NCBI GenBank assembly: GCA_022818135.1
Contig: JAFMSR010000002.1
Coordinates: 22,253,999-22,317,998, forward strand
Reading direction: 5' to 3'
From: Saxidomus purpurata
Taxonomy: Eukaryota > Mollusca > Bivalvia > Venerida > Veneridae
Length of the DNA stretch: 64,000 bases
Part shown: positions 12,416-24,500 of the stretch, one piece after another
How the letters are laid out: each line of letters starts with the position of its first letter
Position numbering within the stretch: the stretch's first letter is position 1
The notes under the pieces: model-generated
The model's database searches: none
Told to the model about the DNA's origin: nothing
What the model saw: only the letters and a program-made list of their open reading frames with translations
Position numbers and translations under genes: made by a program

Positions 12416-12420
12416 TCGGG

Positions 12421-12478
12421 ACGTACGGACGGACGGACGGACGGACTGACGGATTGACGGACGGACGGACGGACGGAC
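12421..12478 (+). repeat. ACGG/GGAC tetranucleotide microsatellite
   Basis: An interrupted (GGAC)n run at the 3' side of the core repeats of the HINE-like element; the same tetranucleotide occupies the same place in the elements ending near 50770 and 62083. Confidence 0.9.
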
Positions 12479-13027
12479 AAGTGCAACGCTATATGCTCCC
12501 ACATTGTGGGGGCATAATAAAATTGACACTTTCTATTTTCGGGATGTTGTCGGTAAAGGTTTGCAAATATAAAAAAAATGCATTTTATGTGATACATATC
12601 TGGGATAATATTGATAAGCACTTCGTGTTTAATGGGTAATTGTTTCTATTTGCAGATACAGGTGATAGTATCAATAAGATATCCTTGTACGCAGATTTGA
12701 ATGTTACGTGTTTTTACAATTAAATTACTAAATCCTTTTAGTCAATTAGTGTTGACATGACCAAGCAAAATCAGTAAATTTGTATCCCCCGTCAAATGAA
12801 GAAAATAACAGAAAAAGAACAAATCGCCCCCTTAGTGCAATACGGTGCCAAGTAGCATTTTTATGTTTTCGAGAAAATCGCATTTAAAGGTTCTACTTGC
12901 TAGTACTTATCAGAAAATGAATATATTGCAATAAAATCTTACATGGTTGTGGATATTGTGTAGTTCTATGTACCCAAGAAGTGGAACAATGCTAACCTCA
13001 TTTATGCATATTTAATTAATTTTGTTT

Positions 13028-13290
13028 TATGGTACCTTTTAGCATTAAATAGTTTCTCAAGATTAACATGGAAAAAGGTACCATATGACATATGGTACCT
13101 TTTTGCTCCAAGCATTTTTCTTATGTTATGAATGCAAGAAAGTGCCATATGTCATTTGGAACCTTTTTGCCCTAAATGCATTTATAAAGTAGAAATTACA
13201 AAATGTACTATGTGACAATATGGTACCTTCTAGCCCTAAATTAATTCAAATACAGAGGCTCCATATGATACTATAGTACATTTTGTCCGT
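13028..13290. repeat. Palindromic satellite-like repeat (about 60 bp spacing)
   Basis: A 29-base palindrome at 13074-13102 (AAAGGTACCATATG, A, CATATGGTACCTTT around the centre) is followed by decayed versions at about 13139, 13201 and 13256, and preceded by a half copy at 13030. Units share CCATATG / ATGGTACCTT and a trailing TTTTTGCYC phrase. It is not related to the other arrays in the window. Confidence 0.65.
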
Positions 13291-13569
13291 CACAAATTAT
13301 AAGGTGTATAATTATCAAGCAGATATTCCGTGATTTTAGAAGTTTACAAAAAGCTGCATTACTAATGAAGGTTTAGTTAAGAACATTCGAAAATGGTTTA
13401 TTGAATACATAATCGTTTCTTGAATGTTGAATAATACATGAAAAAGAAAACGAATAAATTTCACATCCACTTTGTGCTGAAATGAGTTAATACTATTTGA
13501 CATATTGGGACATATTTAAGCCGTTACAGGTCATTTTTCTTTTTCAATGGTATGGGCAGTTTGGATTGA

Positions 13570-14195
13570 TAACACTTTTCATAAAGGATTTAAAGAATAT
13601 TGGTTTACATGTATTTCGAAATCGGATAAATATAAAAATATAAATGTATTTTGAAAATCCCTGTTTGTCTCTGGTATAAAGCATTTTCTAACTCGGCTCC
13701 AATGTTCAAGCGCAGTAATGTAAAAAACGTTCGGCTATTTCTACCATGGAAAGGTTTAAAATGTACTTAATTAATTCTATATTACTTTAAGACCAAATTA
13801 GCATAAATAAAAATAAAGATATTGCAAGAGTTATTATGCATTAGTTATGGATGGATGGCAGAGATGTAAATGTGCAGATTGGTTTAAATAAAAATGACAC
13901 TTTCTATTTTCGGGATGTTGTCGGCAAAGGTATGCAAATATCAAGAAAATTTTGCATTTTATGTGATACATATCTGGGATAATATTGATAAGCACTTCGT
14001 CTTCAATGGGTAAATGTTTCTATTTGCAGATACAGGTGATAGTATCAAGAAAATATCTTTGTACGCAGATTTGAATGTTACGTGTTTTTACAATTAAATT
14101 GTTAAATCCTTTTAGTCAATTAGTGTTGACATGACCAAGCAAAATCAGTGAATTTTTATCCCCCGTCAAATGAAGAAATAACAGAAAAAGAACAA
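13570..14195 (+). repeat. Block duplication, copy 2 (uninterrupted)
   Basis: Matches 10868-12840 with the two insertions removed. It gives the empty sites used to define the TTAA MITE and the HINE-like element. The downstream stretch 14196-15860 contains two 'CCACCYCATTGGGGCCTCATC' phrases (about 14226 and 14522), a short decayed 'GGACAATAACTCTGG' repeat monomer (14875-15030) and a segment (15045-15190) that recurs at 47630-47760. No gene is seen there. Confidence 0.8.
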
Positions 14196-15859
14196 ATGGA
14201 AAGTGTATTGGTTTCAGAAACTTTCACCACCTCATTGGGGCCTCATCTTATTAAACTCATATTTAAGTTTTTATTACAGCAACTTGAAGAAGAGTAAAAT
14301 TAAATCAGTACAACCAGTGTCAGACAACAATAATTCTTAAGTTTCTTTATACGATACATAAGTTGTGTAAGAAAAACAATACATCCCTTTATGGGCTTCA
14401 TTTCTGTAAGAATCCAGTTTCTTAAATTACCGTTGTTAGGGAATACAAAGTTGATTATTTGTGCCAAACAAAATAAAATTGTAAGAAGCCTTTTCATAAA
14501 AAAGAAGCATTTTTTTAGATTTCACCACCCCATTGGGGCCTCATCTCCAAAATTTTTTTTCTCTGCATCTTACAGTCATACAGAACTCAGTTGTTGTAAG
14601 TTAAATTAAATCAGCACTATTAGTTTCAGAAAACAAATATTCTCAAGTTTCATACAAAAGGGCTACACCACCTTGATGGCCTAATTTTTAAAAACAAAAT
14701 CCAATATCTTGCACCTCCCCAATGGGGTGGGGTGGGTGGAGGCAGGTGGTGTATGGAGTGGATATTAGAAAAAATGATCATTTAATTATTAGATCCAATT
14801 ACAATTAGATTTTCCCCAAAGGAATATAATTTTTAATGTTTTCATATTGAAAATAGAAGAAAATAACAATTAAAGGACAATAACTCTGGAGATACTTAGC
14901 CAATCTTAACGAAAGATGCGCGTGCGCCGCGGTATTATGCTATTGTATACTTATTTTTAAGTTTCATTAAATTCTATCCATTAGTTCCTTAGTTATGACT
15001 CCGGACGGACAACGCCAAAACAGTATCCCTATGCAACAAACCTTTTAAGCAGTTTTTATAACTCCATGACTGCCTCCTTGATCAAAACGGTTTAAGCCCT
15101 GTTACAAACTATGACTACTGTAGTGAGAAATTTGGCAGATTACAAAACAATTCAATTTCCGCAGGTAAATTCAGTCTGCACTTCTTTTAAAAACTGATCA
15201 AGGCTATTCCTTGCTTTTTTATTGGTGATTCAATGAATTGCAACAGAACTGTAACTGTCTTATTAACGAGCCCTGGGCCCTTTACAGCCGTGGTATGCGT
15301 ATAATAAAACAGACAGTCAAATAAACGGACAATAGACGGACGGACAGCCAGTGTACACTCTGTTACATTACGAAGGCCTAGACAAATGATTTAAGCATCA
15401 TTTCTCTGAAAGAAACAGATTCAGACAGAGACTGGAGTTCTGCTGCTTACAGGATTGTACAAATGTTCAAATTAAATATGATACATACAACATCTATACA
15501 AGAACAACCAGTTTAAATTCGTTTATGCACGAATACAGTTGTGTACCAACTTTTAAATACAGTTGTATGATTGTTTTTGTTATTGACTAAGGGACCCCGA
15601 ATATGCAGCAAAGGAAAACAACCTCCAGTCACTAGAATCATCTGTGTCAATTCATTTCCCCCCACTGTTTTCTCGTTTAAATAAAATAACATTCAGTATC
15701 CGATTTGTTTTATATTTCTGAAGACAATCTTAAATCAATTCTATTATCGGTTTGTATTCATTTCCAAATAAATTTTGGTTCAAAAATTCATTTTTCACTT
15801 GCATGTAAAAAGGTCAAATATGCGTCTTCTTGTATTAGAGAAAAGCCGCAAACTTTGAA

Positions 15860-16950
15860 AATAAGTTTTTGAGACGGTTGTCGACAGACAGCCGACCCAG
15901 AGTGAACAAACGAAACAATTAATTAACGGATTTTGGAGATACGACGTTCCTAAAGCCACAATCAACTCCGCCGAAACAAATAGTTCGAAGCCGAACAAAT
16001 AGTTCAAAGCCGAGTAATTTCCGCCTCAAACAGATCGTGTGATGTATGTTACGTAATGAAACTATTTTTGGGACGGTTATACGCATTGGAGCACTGTATA
16101 GAACCTGTACTGCGCTTGCACATTTACTGCTATAAGATTGCTATATGTAGTAGTGAGCTTTGTGTTTGTCTGTTTTTGTGTAAGTTTTGTTTTGTTCGTG
16201 CTTTTTTCCGACAAAATTTTACTAAAAGGAACCAAAAGCTTATTGTTACGTATCTTCGATAGCGTATTCTCGAGTAGAAAAAATGTTTCCAAACGTATCT
16301 GAATTTAATATATTGACACTCGCAGCAGATGTGAAGAGAAAAAATGGCCAGTCATAAAGGATGACAAAATTTCAAACGATTACTGTCAAGTTTTAGTGAT
16401 TAAGCCAGTCAAGATGTAAACGAAATAAGTGAAATTAATGACTTGAATATACAGAGTTGTATGAAACAAGTATGTTCTTCTAGTTGATATGTGATACACG
16501 AAAAGTGCGTAAATGCAACACTGAATGGAGTTTAAGCTTATATAATGAGTTGCATTCGAAAAACTTGCAGTTCGTACACATTGTCAGTTTTGCTACTTAA
16601 TAGGATTAACTGGCAGTTTATATATTTAATAGTATCAGTCCTGTATTTGTCAGACTACGTTAAAAAAATGAAAGCAAATTCAGACACAAGGTACTGTTAC
16701 GGACCGCATTTTGTATTGAATAATTTATTTGATATATGTCATAATTAGATGCAGATACATTCTCCAAAATTTATTTGTTAGGCTGCGTTTAGACTGTTGT
16801 AGCAGATTTTAATTTTGCTTTTAGAATAAAAAATGTTTTGGAAATATGCTAACAACCTGTTTTTCCTAAAACGAGGGATCTGCGATCTGAAACACAAGTT
16901 TGTGAAAATTGCAAATCAGTTTTCATTTCCTTGACATTAGGTCATGGATG
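15860..16950 (-). repeat. Dispersed element, copy 2 (inverted relative to 6280-7995)
   Basis: Reverse-complement match to 6280-7995 as described for copy 1. It is about 1.1 kb against 1.7 kb, so one copy has gained or lost internal sequence. The remaining intergenic sequence to 18242 (16951-18242) has no feature I can name. Confidence 0.6.
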
Positions 16951-18250
16951 AATGAAGTTAACAACTTTTTACATTTTACCTGAAACACCTGCGTCAATAC
17001 GTCTGTTCAATGATTTCGATTGGTTAATGAAGTCGTATGACGTAGGCAGTAAAATTTGACTGTTTCATTTTCACGTAATTCAATCAAATTTTCAACATAT
17101 GTCACTCCAGCCAATTGCTTATTTTTTAAATAAATTCGTGTAACGTTATAAGGTGGTATTAATGCACAAGACCCTTTTCAAAGCTCAACTATAAATTATT
17201 TAAATAAGCTGACAAGTTTTTTTTATAACCCAGATAATAAATAACTTTGTATTTAACTAATGACAAACAGTATACAGCTTTTTAGCCATGAACTTACTAT
17301 AATAGATAAGAATCGAAATATTATTATTAACTTACTGACTGACCCAACTGACCCGACTGGTCCTCGACTCTGACTCTCTCACCAAATAACAGAAATGAAC
17401 GGAACTAAATACTAATGACGGCAGACTTGGTCCTGTAAGATAACTCTAATTTCTCCAGTCTTTTCCTGGATTTCATCCAAAAATGTCTCGCAAGGGTTCA
17501 TAACCTACTTTATTAACATGTATTTACAAATAAGACCCTTTTGCGAATAAAGTTTTGACAGCTTTGACACCTTCCCATTTTTATGAGATTTTATAGATTA
17601 TTAATGAAAATGTCCAGATCATTGTTTTTCCCCAATTACACTACATTGGTTTGTCATCCCATGCCACTGAATTTCAACCGTTAAGCTACATTAAATATCA
17701 CAGGAAAAAATGTGTCCAGTGTACTGTCCACCAGTTTGCCCTGTTTTTTAAATGTGTTTTCAACCCGTTTGCTCTTTTTCAAGCATTGTGTCAATAAGTT
17801 TGCGTTGTTTTACTAGGGTATTTTTAAGCAGGTTGTGCCATTTCTAAGTGTATTGACCACAAGTTTTTCCAGTTTTTAGTGGTGAAAGCTTTGCATTTTG
17901 GGTGTAAATGTTATTGGTCTGCCGATCCATGTGAGCATCAATTTGTCTAGGAACTACTGGTTTAGACTACACCTCATTTTTACTTTTCCTATTTATAAAC
18001 AAGCTTCGTGTTGGTAATATTAAAACTTAACTACTTGTAGATATTTAAACTGAAGCTTTCAATCTACAGGCGTCTATTTGAATTATGTAGACAGCTCTTT
18101 CGCAAAATTGTAAAGATGTTATACTAGTATGTAAATTAGTAAGACACGAATGTGAGAATTTGAGAGTTATGAACTGTTAAAACAATAGAAATATTTCCAC
18201 TGGCAATATTGATAGATTGAAATCATGTTTGACATATTTCAGGTCCTATC

Positions 18251-18595
18251 ATGACGGTAGGTGAGCGCAAACCTGAGGCAGGAGAACATGCCGTAAGTCC
18301 AGATGACATCATTGAAAGCATTGGAGGATGCGGACGCTTCCAAGTGCGCATGAGCGTCATTGTACATTTGATAAAGACGATCGTCTGCTTCACTTTTATG
18401 GGAATGATCATCATTACTATGACGCCGCCATGGTGGTGCAAAGATCATCTGATTGAAAACAATTTAACGTCTTGCACTGTACATGTAAATAAAACAACTG
18501 TCAACTATTGTCCATCGAAGTCATGCAACAATCGAAACAATACGGACTGTCAGAAATTCGGTTTTGATAGTAAATTGAATACTATTGTCAATGAG
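18251..18595 (+). CDS. Gene C exon 1 (residues 1-115)
   Basis: Starts at the ATG eight bases after an acceptor and ends at a GTATGA donor (18596), phase 0. It encodes the cytoplasmic N-terminus, membrane segment 1 and the glycosylated extracellular loop. Confidence 0.9.
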
Positions 18596-21500
18596 GTATG
18601 ATTTTATTTGTTTTATCTGTGTCAATAATTAAGAAATAATCTAGACCGGTCTATGACTTGAAGTGCTTTATCGAAATTGAAGATTCCACAGAGGTTATGT
18701 TCCGGGCGAAACAATTCACGAGGGCGAAACATTACCGACGGGAAATGCTTCGATTGTAGTAAAGCACTTCAAGATTATTTCGATTCTTATAAGCCGAGTT
18801 TATGAAAACTGTCGTAACTACTACGGACCTTTTTCAGTTCGGCGGTACTGTGTAATAGGGCATAAATAGTGGATGTTGGAATTCACTCCCCTTTTTCGGA
18901 CAACCATTCAAGACATCATATATAGCTATATCATACAAACTTATTTTTAGTTTAATCACCTGAAATATAAAGGTCATGGCTATGATAGTATGCATGAGAT
19001 GTCAGAGACAATCGATTTAAAATTTGATCATCATAAGTGTCAGATGACATCAGGATGGACTTGGAAACTGTTATGCGCAGGTACTTTTTGATCAGTTCAA
19101 GAACGCTAAAGTTTAAAACAATTTAATTTATTATATGGCTTTTGTATGTATTGTAATAGCATGCCATTAAGTAAACTACTGCAGTTTTGAACCGCAACAA
19201 CTACAACAACCTTCATTTATCCATATGTCAAAGCCTTTCATTTTGAAATATCAGGAGGAATTTTCAATATTCCGAGTCATTTTTTGGTGGCAAATACAAC
19301 TCAAATCCCCCTATAAGCTGGCGAAAAGTGTCCAAGTCCGTGTTGGTGCCGGTGTCGGTCATTTGGGTTTTACTTTTGAAGACGAACTCGGCGTCAATGC
19401 TCGCATCGATTATAAATCCGAATGAATCGTTTAGAAAGTAAACTGATACATTTTGTCATAAAATATTTATTTGAACAAAATTTACTGGACACACAAGTAA
19501 AGATATTTTCATATAATTTGGTTAAAATTCACGCCGTATCGAAAACGTGTAGCCAGTGTAAACAACAACATGACCCACTTTTATGAATGAAAAGGTAGCC
19601 CGTCATGAATATTAATGAAGAGCTATGAATAAGTACCTCCTACATCGTGTTATGAAAAGCGGGCGCTGGGGCAAAAACAACCAATCAGAAAGGAGATTGT
19701 GTGTGAACTGATTGCAAGTTGTAATTATAGTGAGATAACACTTGCAACGGGCCTTCTTAAATGACTGCTAATATACAGTAGAACTAATACCAAATAACTA
19801 AATACTCATACCAACTACTAGGCTAGTTTACACATAAGGTCATCATCTCCTACAATATTGTCCTTTTAGACAATAAATTCAATTTTAACAGCATTATAGG
19901 AGAAATGCTTGGGTCGGACCTTATAAACCCAGTAACGTTAAGTAAAGTCTCTGGGAATAAAAACACTGTGACAGTTAGTCCTGAAATGTCTTGGCTTTTT
20001 GAAGGAAAAAAGAGTGAAGGATATTCTAATGCTTACTGTCGCAATCAAAAATAACTTTTAGTTTCTAAATCACAACTTTTTCATGCGACTGGATCAAAAA
20101 TATTTCCTGTAATCAGACATTAACAATGATCTGAAACACTTGAAATATTAATTTATTCAAATAATTGTTTTTCCATGTATCGACAAATTATGTTTAAAAA
20201 TTGTTCACCAATTTATTCGCGAAATCCTGTGGTCTTTTTCGCGCAGAAAAATTTTCGCGCTTCATTGTAATCCGCGAAGAAAGCGAAAAGTAATTGGTCG
20301 TGAATATTTATTGGGTTACAGTAAGTGGTAAAGTACGGATATGATATAATTCATAGTAAAATTTTAAAAAATAAAGACTTTTAAAGGACAAAAATACCAA
20401 ACATTGTGCAAACACTTGGAATGAACATTGGTGAAGCATGCGGACGCTATTTTGAATGTGTACAAAGTACGAGCACAGTATGTACCTTCGAGTATTTAAG
20501 TGTTGTATTTTTCAGTCAACGTTGCTCTTATGGACTACTGGAAAATGGTATTAACATTTTCCGGAATAATACGATTTTCTTTGGATTTCCTTAAGCTCTT
20601 GGGCATTTGCTATTTAGTGTTGTCCTTTGTAACAATAGTCTATTTGTAAATGAATCAACATGTTTAAAGAAAACAGAGTTGTATAATATGAAACGCAAGT
20701 CAAATTTAGCGAAAATTCGTTTGAGTTCAACTCAAGAATTTAAAGAATTGACTTCTGTAACCTACTTGCTATAAAACTACCATTTCCTGCAAAAATACTG
20801 ACAAATGTATTCAAGTGTAATTTACGGGTAAAACGATTTGGATAAACATGCAAGGGGCTGATAAGTGCTTAAATAAGTTGAGCATGTAACTGGAAAATTA
20901 CTTAAGGGGGGTCACTGGTGAGGTTTTGGATTTTTGCACTTCCGGAAATTTACATTATTTTTTTGTTATATTTCAAAAATGACGATTTAACTGTAAAAAA
21001 CAATTATGCAGTAGTAAACTTAGGCACAATTGGAATATTTAGTGCCAAAAAATTGAACATTTTTGAGAAAAATTATTTTGACCTCATATTTTGTGACTAA
21101 ATTGACAAATTTTGCCTTATGCCAAAATGGGGGTAGGGGTACAAAAATAGTCATTTCTCAAAAAGCGTTTAAGACATTTACTTAATTCAAACTTTATTAC
21201 AATAAGAATTGTTAGGATATAAAAATACATTAATAACTAGTTCTTTTTACAGTTCTTTGTTACAGACCTATGCCGTGATATCTCAAAGCTCCTCGAAATC
21301 TAAAAAACACATTTTTGTCAGTTTTTATTGAATTTCTTTCTTATATGCACATTGACCCCCATTTTTTTTATTTTTGCATTCTAAATCAAAGGTTTTAATC
21401 AAACTGTGGGCAAAATATCTGAAAAACCTTGCTATTCCTTTATCATGAAAATATTCATTTATCAAAAATTGAAAAAATGAATTTTAGTAAAGTGGGTGGG

Positions 21501-24500
21501 GTAATAATAAGGAGCGTAATATTTATTCAGATGATGATAGAAATACCACTTTGTCTAATTTTTCATCCTAAAGTATAACATACTACATTAGAAAAGATTA
21601 AAAATTGATACCCATTCTAAAATATACACCACTTACATAAACGTTTGGAATACCAACATTCTAGCTAATTCTGCATTAAGCACCTTGATCTGATAGTGTA
21701 TCACTAAAGATTAATATTGCGAAAAAGTTAAGTCATAGACCCATCATTATTTTTCCAGATATTAACTAGCAATATGTTAGTCTCCATAAAAAAAGGGTCA
21801 ATAAAATTTCTTGTTATTTTGAATTTCAGAAGTGACCCCACTTAAGTATTTTTATGAAACCGTGGCCAGGGGTCTATTGCCACTTTTTCCATTGACCCGT
21901 CATTAGAAGACTGTCCGAGCAAGGAATTGCAGAGAAACATTCCATTATTGAGACAGTGCCCCAAGGGAGATAACCAGGATTCGTACTACACAGAGTTTTT
22001 TTAATAGAATAACCTTCATTAACAACACAACCTTTAGAGAACATTTTGTCACTTTCTAATTTAAAATATGTTATGTCCATAACGATATTGCTATTCACAC
22101 TGATTTCTTTTCCCTTTTCAGTTCAATCTGGTTTGTGACCGTGACTACATACCAAGTATCATAAATTCCATTCAGCTTACCGGCGTTCTTATAGGGAATG
22201 TTGTCGCCGGACATATCGCCGATTTGTTTGGAAGGAAGCCTCCGTTTTTCACGTCATTATTCTTACTTTTCACCTTCAATCTTGTTGGATATTTCTCTGT
22301 GAGCTGGGAAATGTTTGCCGTTGCAAGATTCTTTGCAGGAATGGGAGCAGGATTCTTTCTGACGACCCAGTACTGTCTTTTGTCCGAATTTACTCTTGCT
22401 AAATGGAGGGTATGGGTTGTCGGCTTTCCATCTTGGTCTATACAGGCTTGTCTATTTTCGCTCTTGGCTTGGTTACTTCATGACTGGAGACACATACAAC
22501 TAATGACAGCGTTAATGATCTTACCGTGTTTTTTTGCATGGTGGTGAGTAAAGGGTTTTATTTATGCTTTACTAGCTAGTTAGCTCATTCTTAAATAAAT
22601 CTTGTTAGTCAATATCCAAAACGAACTTCTTGGCGCTCGGCGAAAAAGCAACTAAAATCCTATTTGGGCCTTATTGCGTATGCCACGACGTTGTTATCAG
22701 TAATGTTAATAGAAATGCGTTTGTTTGGCAAGTTGATGTTTGCAACACAGAATTAACTCATACTGTTCATGGATTTAAAGTTGTTTTACTAGTATTCATT
22801 AAAATGATTTTCAGTGTACAGAAGCAAATGTATTTAAATACACAGTTTTAAACAGTTTTTGGATAGTAGAACATAATAACGTTATTGTTAAAATAGAACA
22901 GACAGACCAAATCATTATTACTTAGAGCTACATATACTGACTGCATATACAGACTCTATGTTATAGATGGAGTACTGCTTGCGAGAATCATTACGTTATT
23001 TCAAGGAAACATAGCCTCAGAGAAATGACATATTTATTCGAGTCAACAGTACTACTCGATTTTGTCATATGGCATATTTACTTTGTTGCGCTATTGTAAG
23101 TGTTCTCTATTGTAAATAGATCATGTTCTCTATTATAGATAGATCACAGTTAAGCTCCGCCCTCATACACAGTGAAAATTATCAGAAATACAGTACATGT
23201 ACATTGTTTTTCTAAAGATACATTCAGTAGCCATAATACAAGAATGTACAGAGCTTACATCTATTGCATAATAAGAGTTACTGCGCCAATAATTTGTTTT
23301 TAAGTCTTATTATGAGATCATCACTTCTAGTTATCGATTCAAATGACATGGTAGAAAAAACAGTGCAAGTAGACATACATGTATATACAAAGCTAACTGA
23401 TTATAAACAAACGAATGTGAAATACAAGTTTTCTTCTTCAAGCACCGGAAGTGAAGATTGATATTATTTCTTTTGTCAGTGTAATACCCGAAAGTTTCCG
23501 GTGGTTCATATCTCATGACAAACCAGAGAAGGCAGAGGTCATTATACGAACAGTGGCAGAGTTCAACAAACATACTGACTTTGACATAGACAAGGCCTTA
23601 CAGAAACCGAAGACAAGGGAATACCAGAAATACACTGTATTAGATTTATTCCGAACAAAAAAGATGATAAAAATGACATTTCTCTTATCACTGAACTGGT
23701 AAGTTTTCTCTAATGATTGATTTGTGCAAAACCTTTTACTCCAATCGCGAAATTAAAGTATTAGATGAGTTTGGATGTTTCCAATGGCTTTAAAAAACCA
23801 GAAGACATAACATAAAAGTTGTATGCTCAAATGGGTACTTTTATTGAAGAGTTTGTGTACATCATAAAGAGTTATAACTATATTTATGTATAATGGGTAT
23901 AACGAGATAAATGGCTGGTCGTTTTGGGCTGCACAAAACTTGAAATTATTGCAAGTTTGTTATATTACAGCCGTAAGAGATCTCAAACAAATGCGAATTT
24001 AAGCAGTAAGTCTGCTTTAAATATCTCTTGGAAGATTAAGAAACTATATTCGCTTGCATGCGTATAGACACATTTTTTATTACAGGATTGCATTAGGTGT
24101 TGTTTCGTATGGCATAGCTTTTGGAATTCAATCACTATCTGGAAATATCTTCTTCAACTTGTTTCTGTTCAGCTTAACTGGAATTCCTTGTAAGGCAATT
24201 GCTCTCTGGTTGCAGAACAGGTAAATTTATCAAAAAATGAATATTAAATACAGAATTGTTTTCAATGAAGATACTTGTGTAGACAATGACTTTAATACTA
24301 GCATTAAAACATGTAAACCATCACTCAACTGTCGATATATTTATATATGGATCTTATTTTTGCAGAATTGGGCGGCGGTATACATCGATTCTATGTTTTA
24401 CTGTCGTTGCTGTTGGTGGGACAGTGGTTGGCATCGTACAGACGTTAGGTTAATTATGTCCACCCCTCTAAAATGGGGAAGATAAATATTTTTGCCCTGG

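Larger units (their letters stand above)
11492..12517 (+). mobile_element. Pearl/HINE-like (non-autonomous Helitron/Helentron-type) element with five core repeats
   Basis: Comparison with the empty copy at about 13885 places the insertion exactly between an A (11491) and a T (12518), with no target duplication, as for Helitron-type elements. The order is: left end starting CTAGAAATG; a subterminal TGCCCCCACA; five tandem core repeats of about 167 bp (11604-12415); an ACGG microsatellite (12421-12478); and a right end with a hairpin, CTCCCACATTGTGGGGG, whose TGTGGGGGCA is the inverse of the left subterminal repeat. This layout is that of the pearl/HINE elements known in bivalves. It encodes nothing. 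Confidence 0.85.
10868..12840 (+). repeat. Block duplication, copy 1 (interrupted by a MITE and a HINE)
   Basis: The host sequence (10868-11056, 11359-11491 and 12518-12840) recurs contiguously at 13570-14195, about 2.7 kb downstream. Copy 2 lacks both the 302 bp insertion at 11057-11358 and the 1,026 bp insertion at 11492-12517, so it is the empty site for both. A third, shorter and more diverged copy lies at 47340-47625. Confidence 0.85.

Noticed and set aside
12400..12639. Frames of Arg/Thr/Asp/Gly repeats over the ACGG microsatellite
   Set aside because: Translation of a tetranucleotide repeat in all frames; not a protein.
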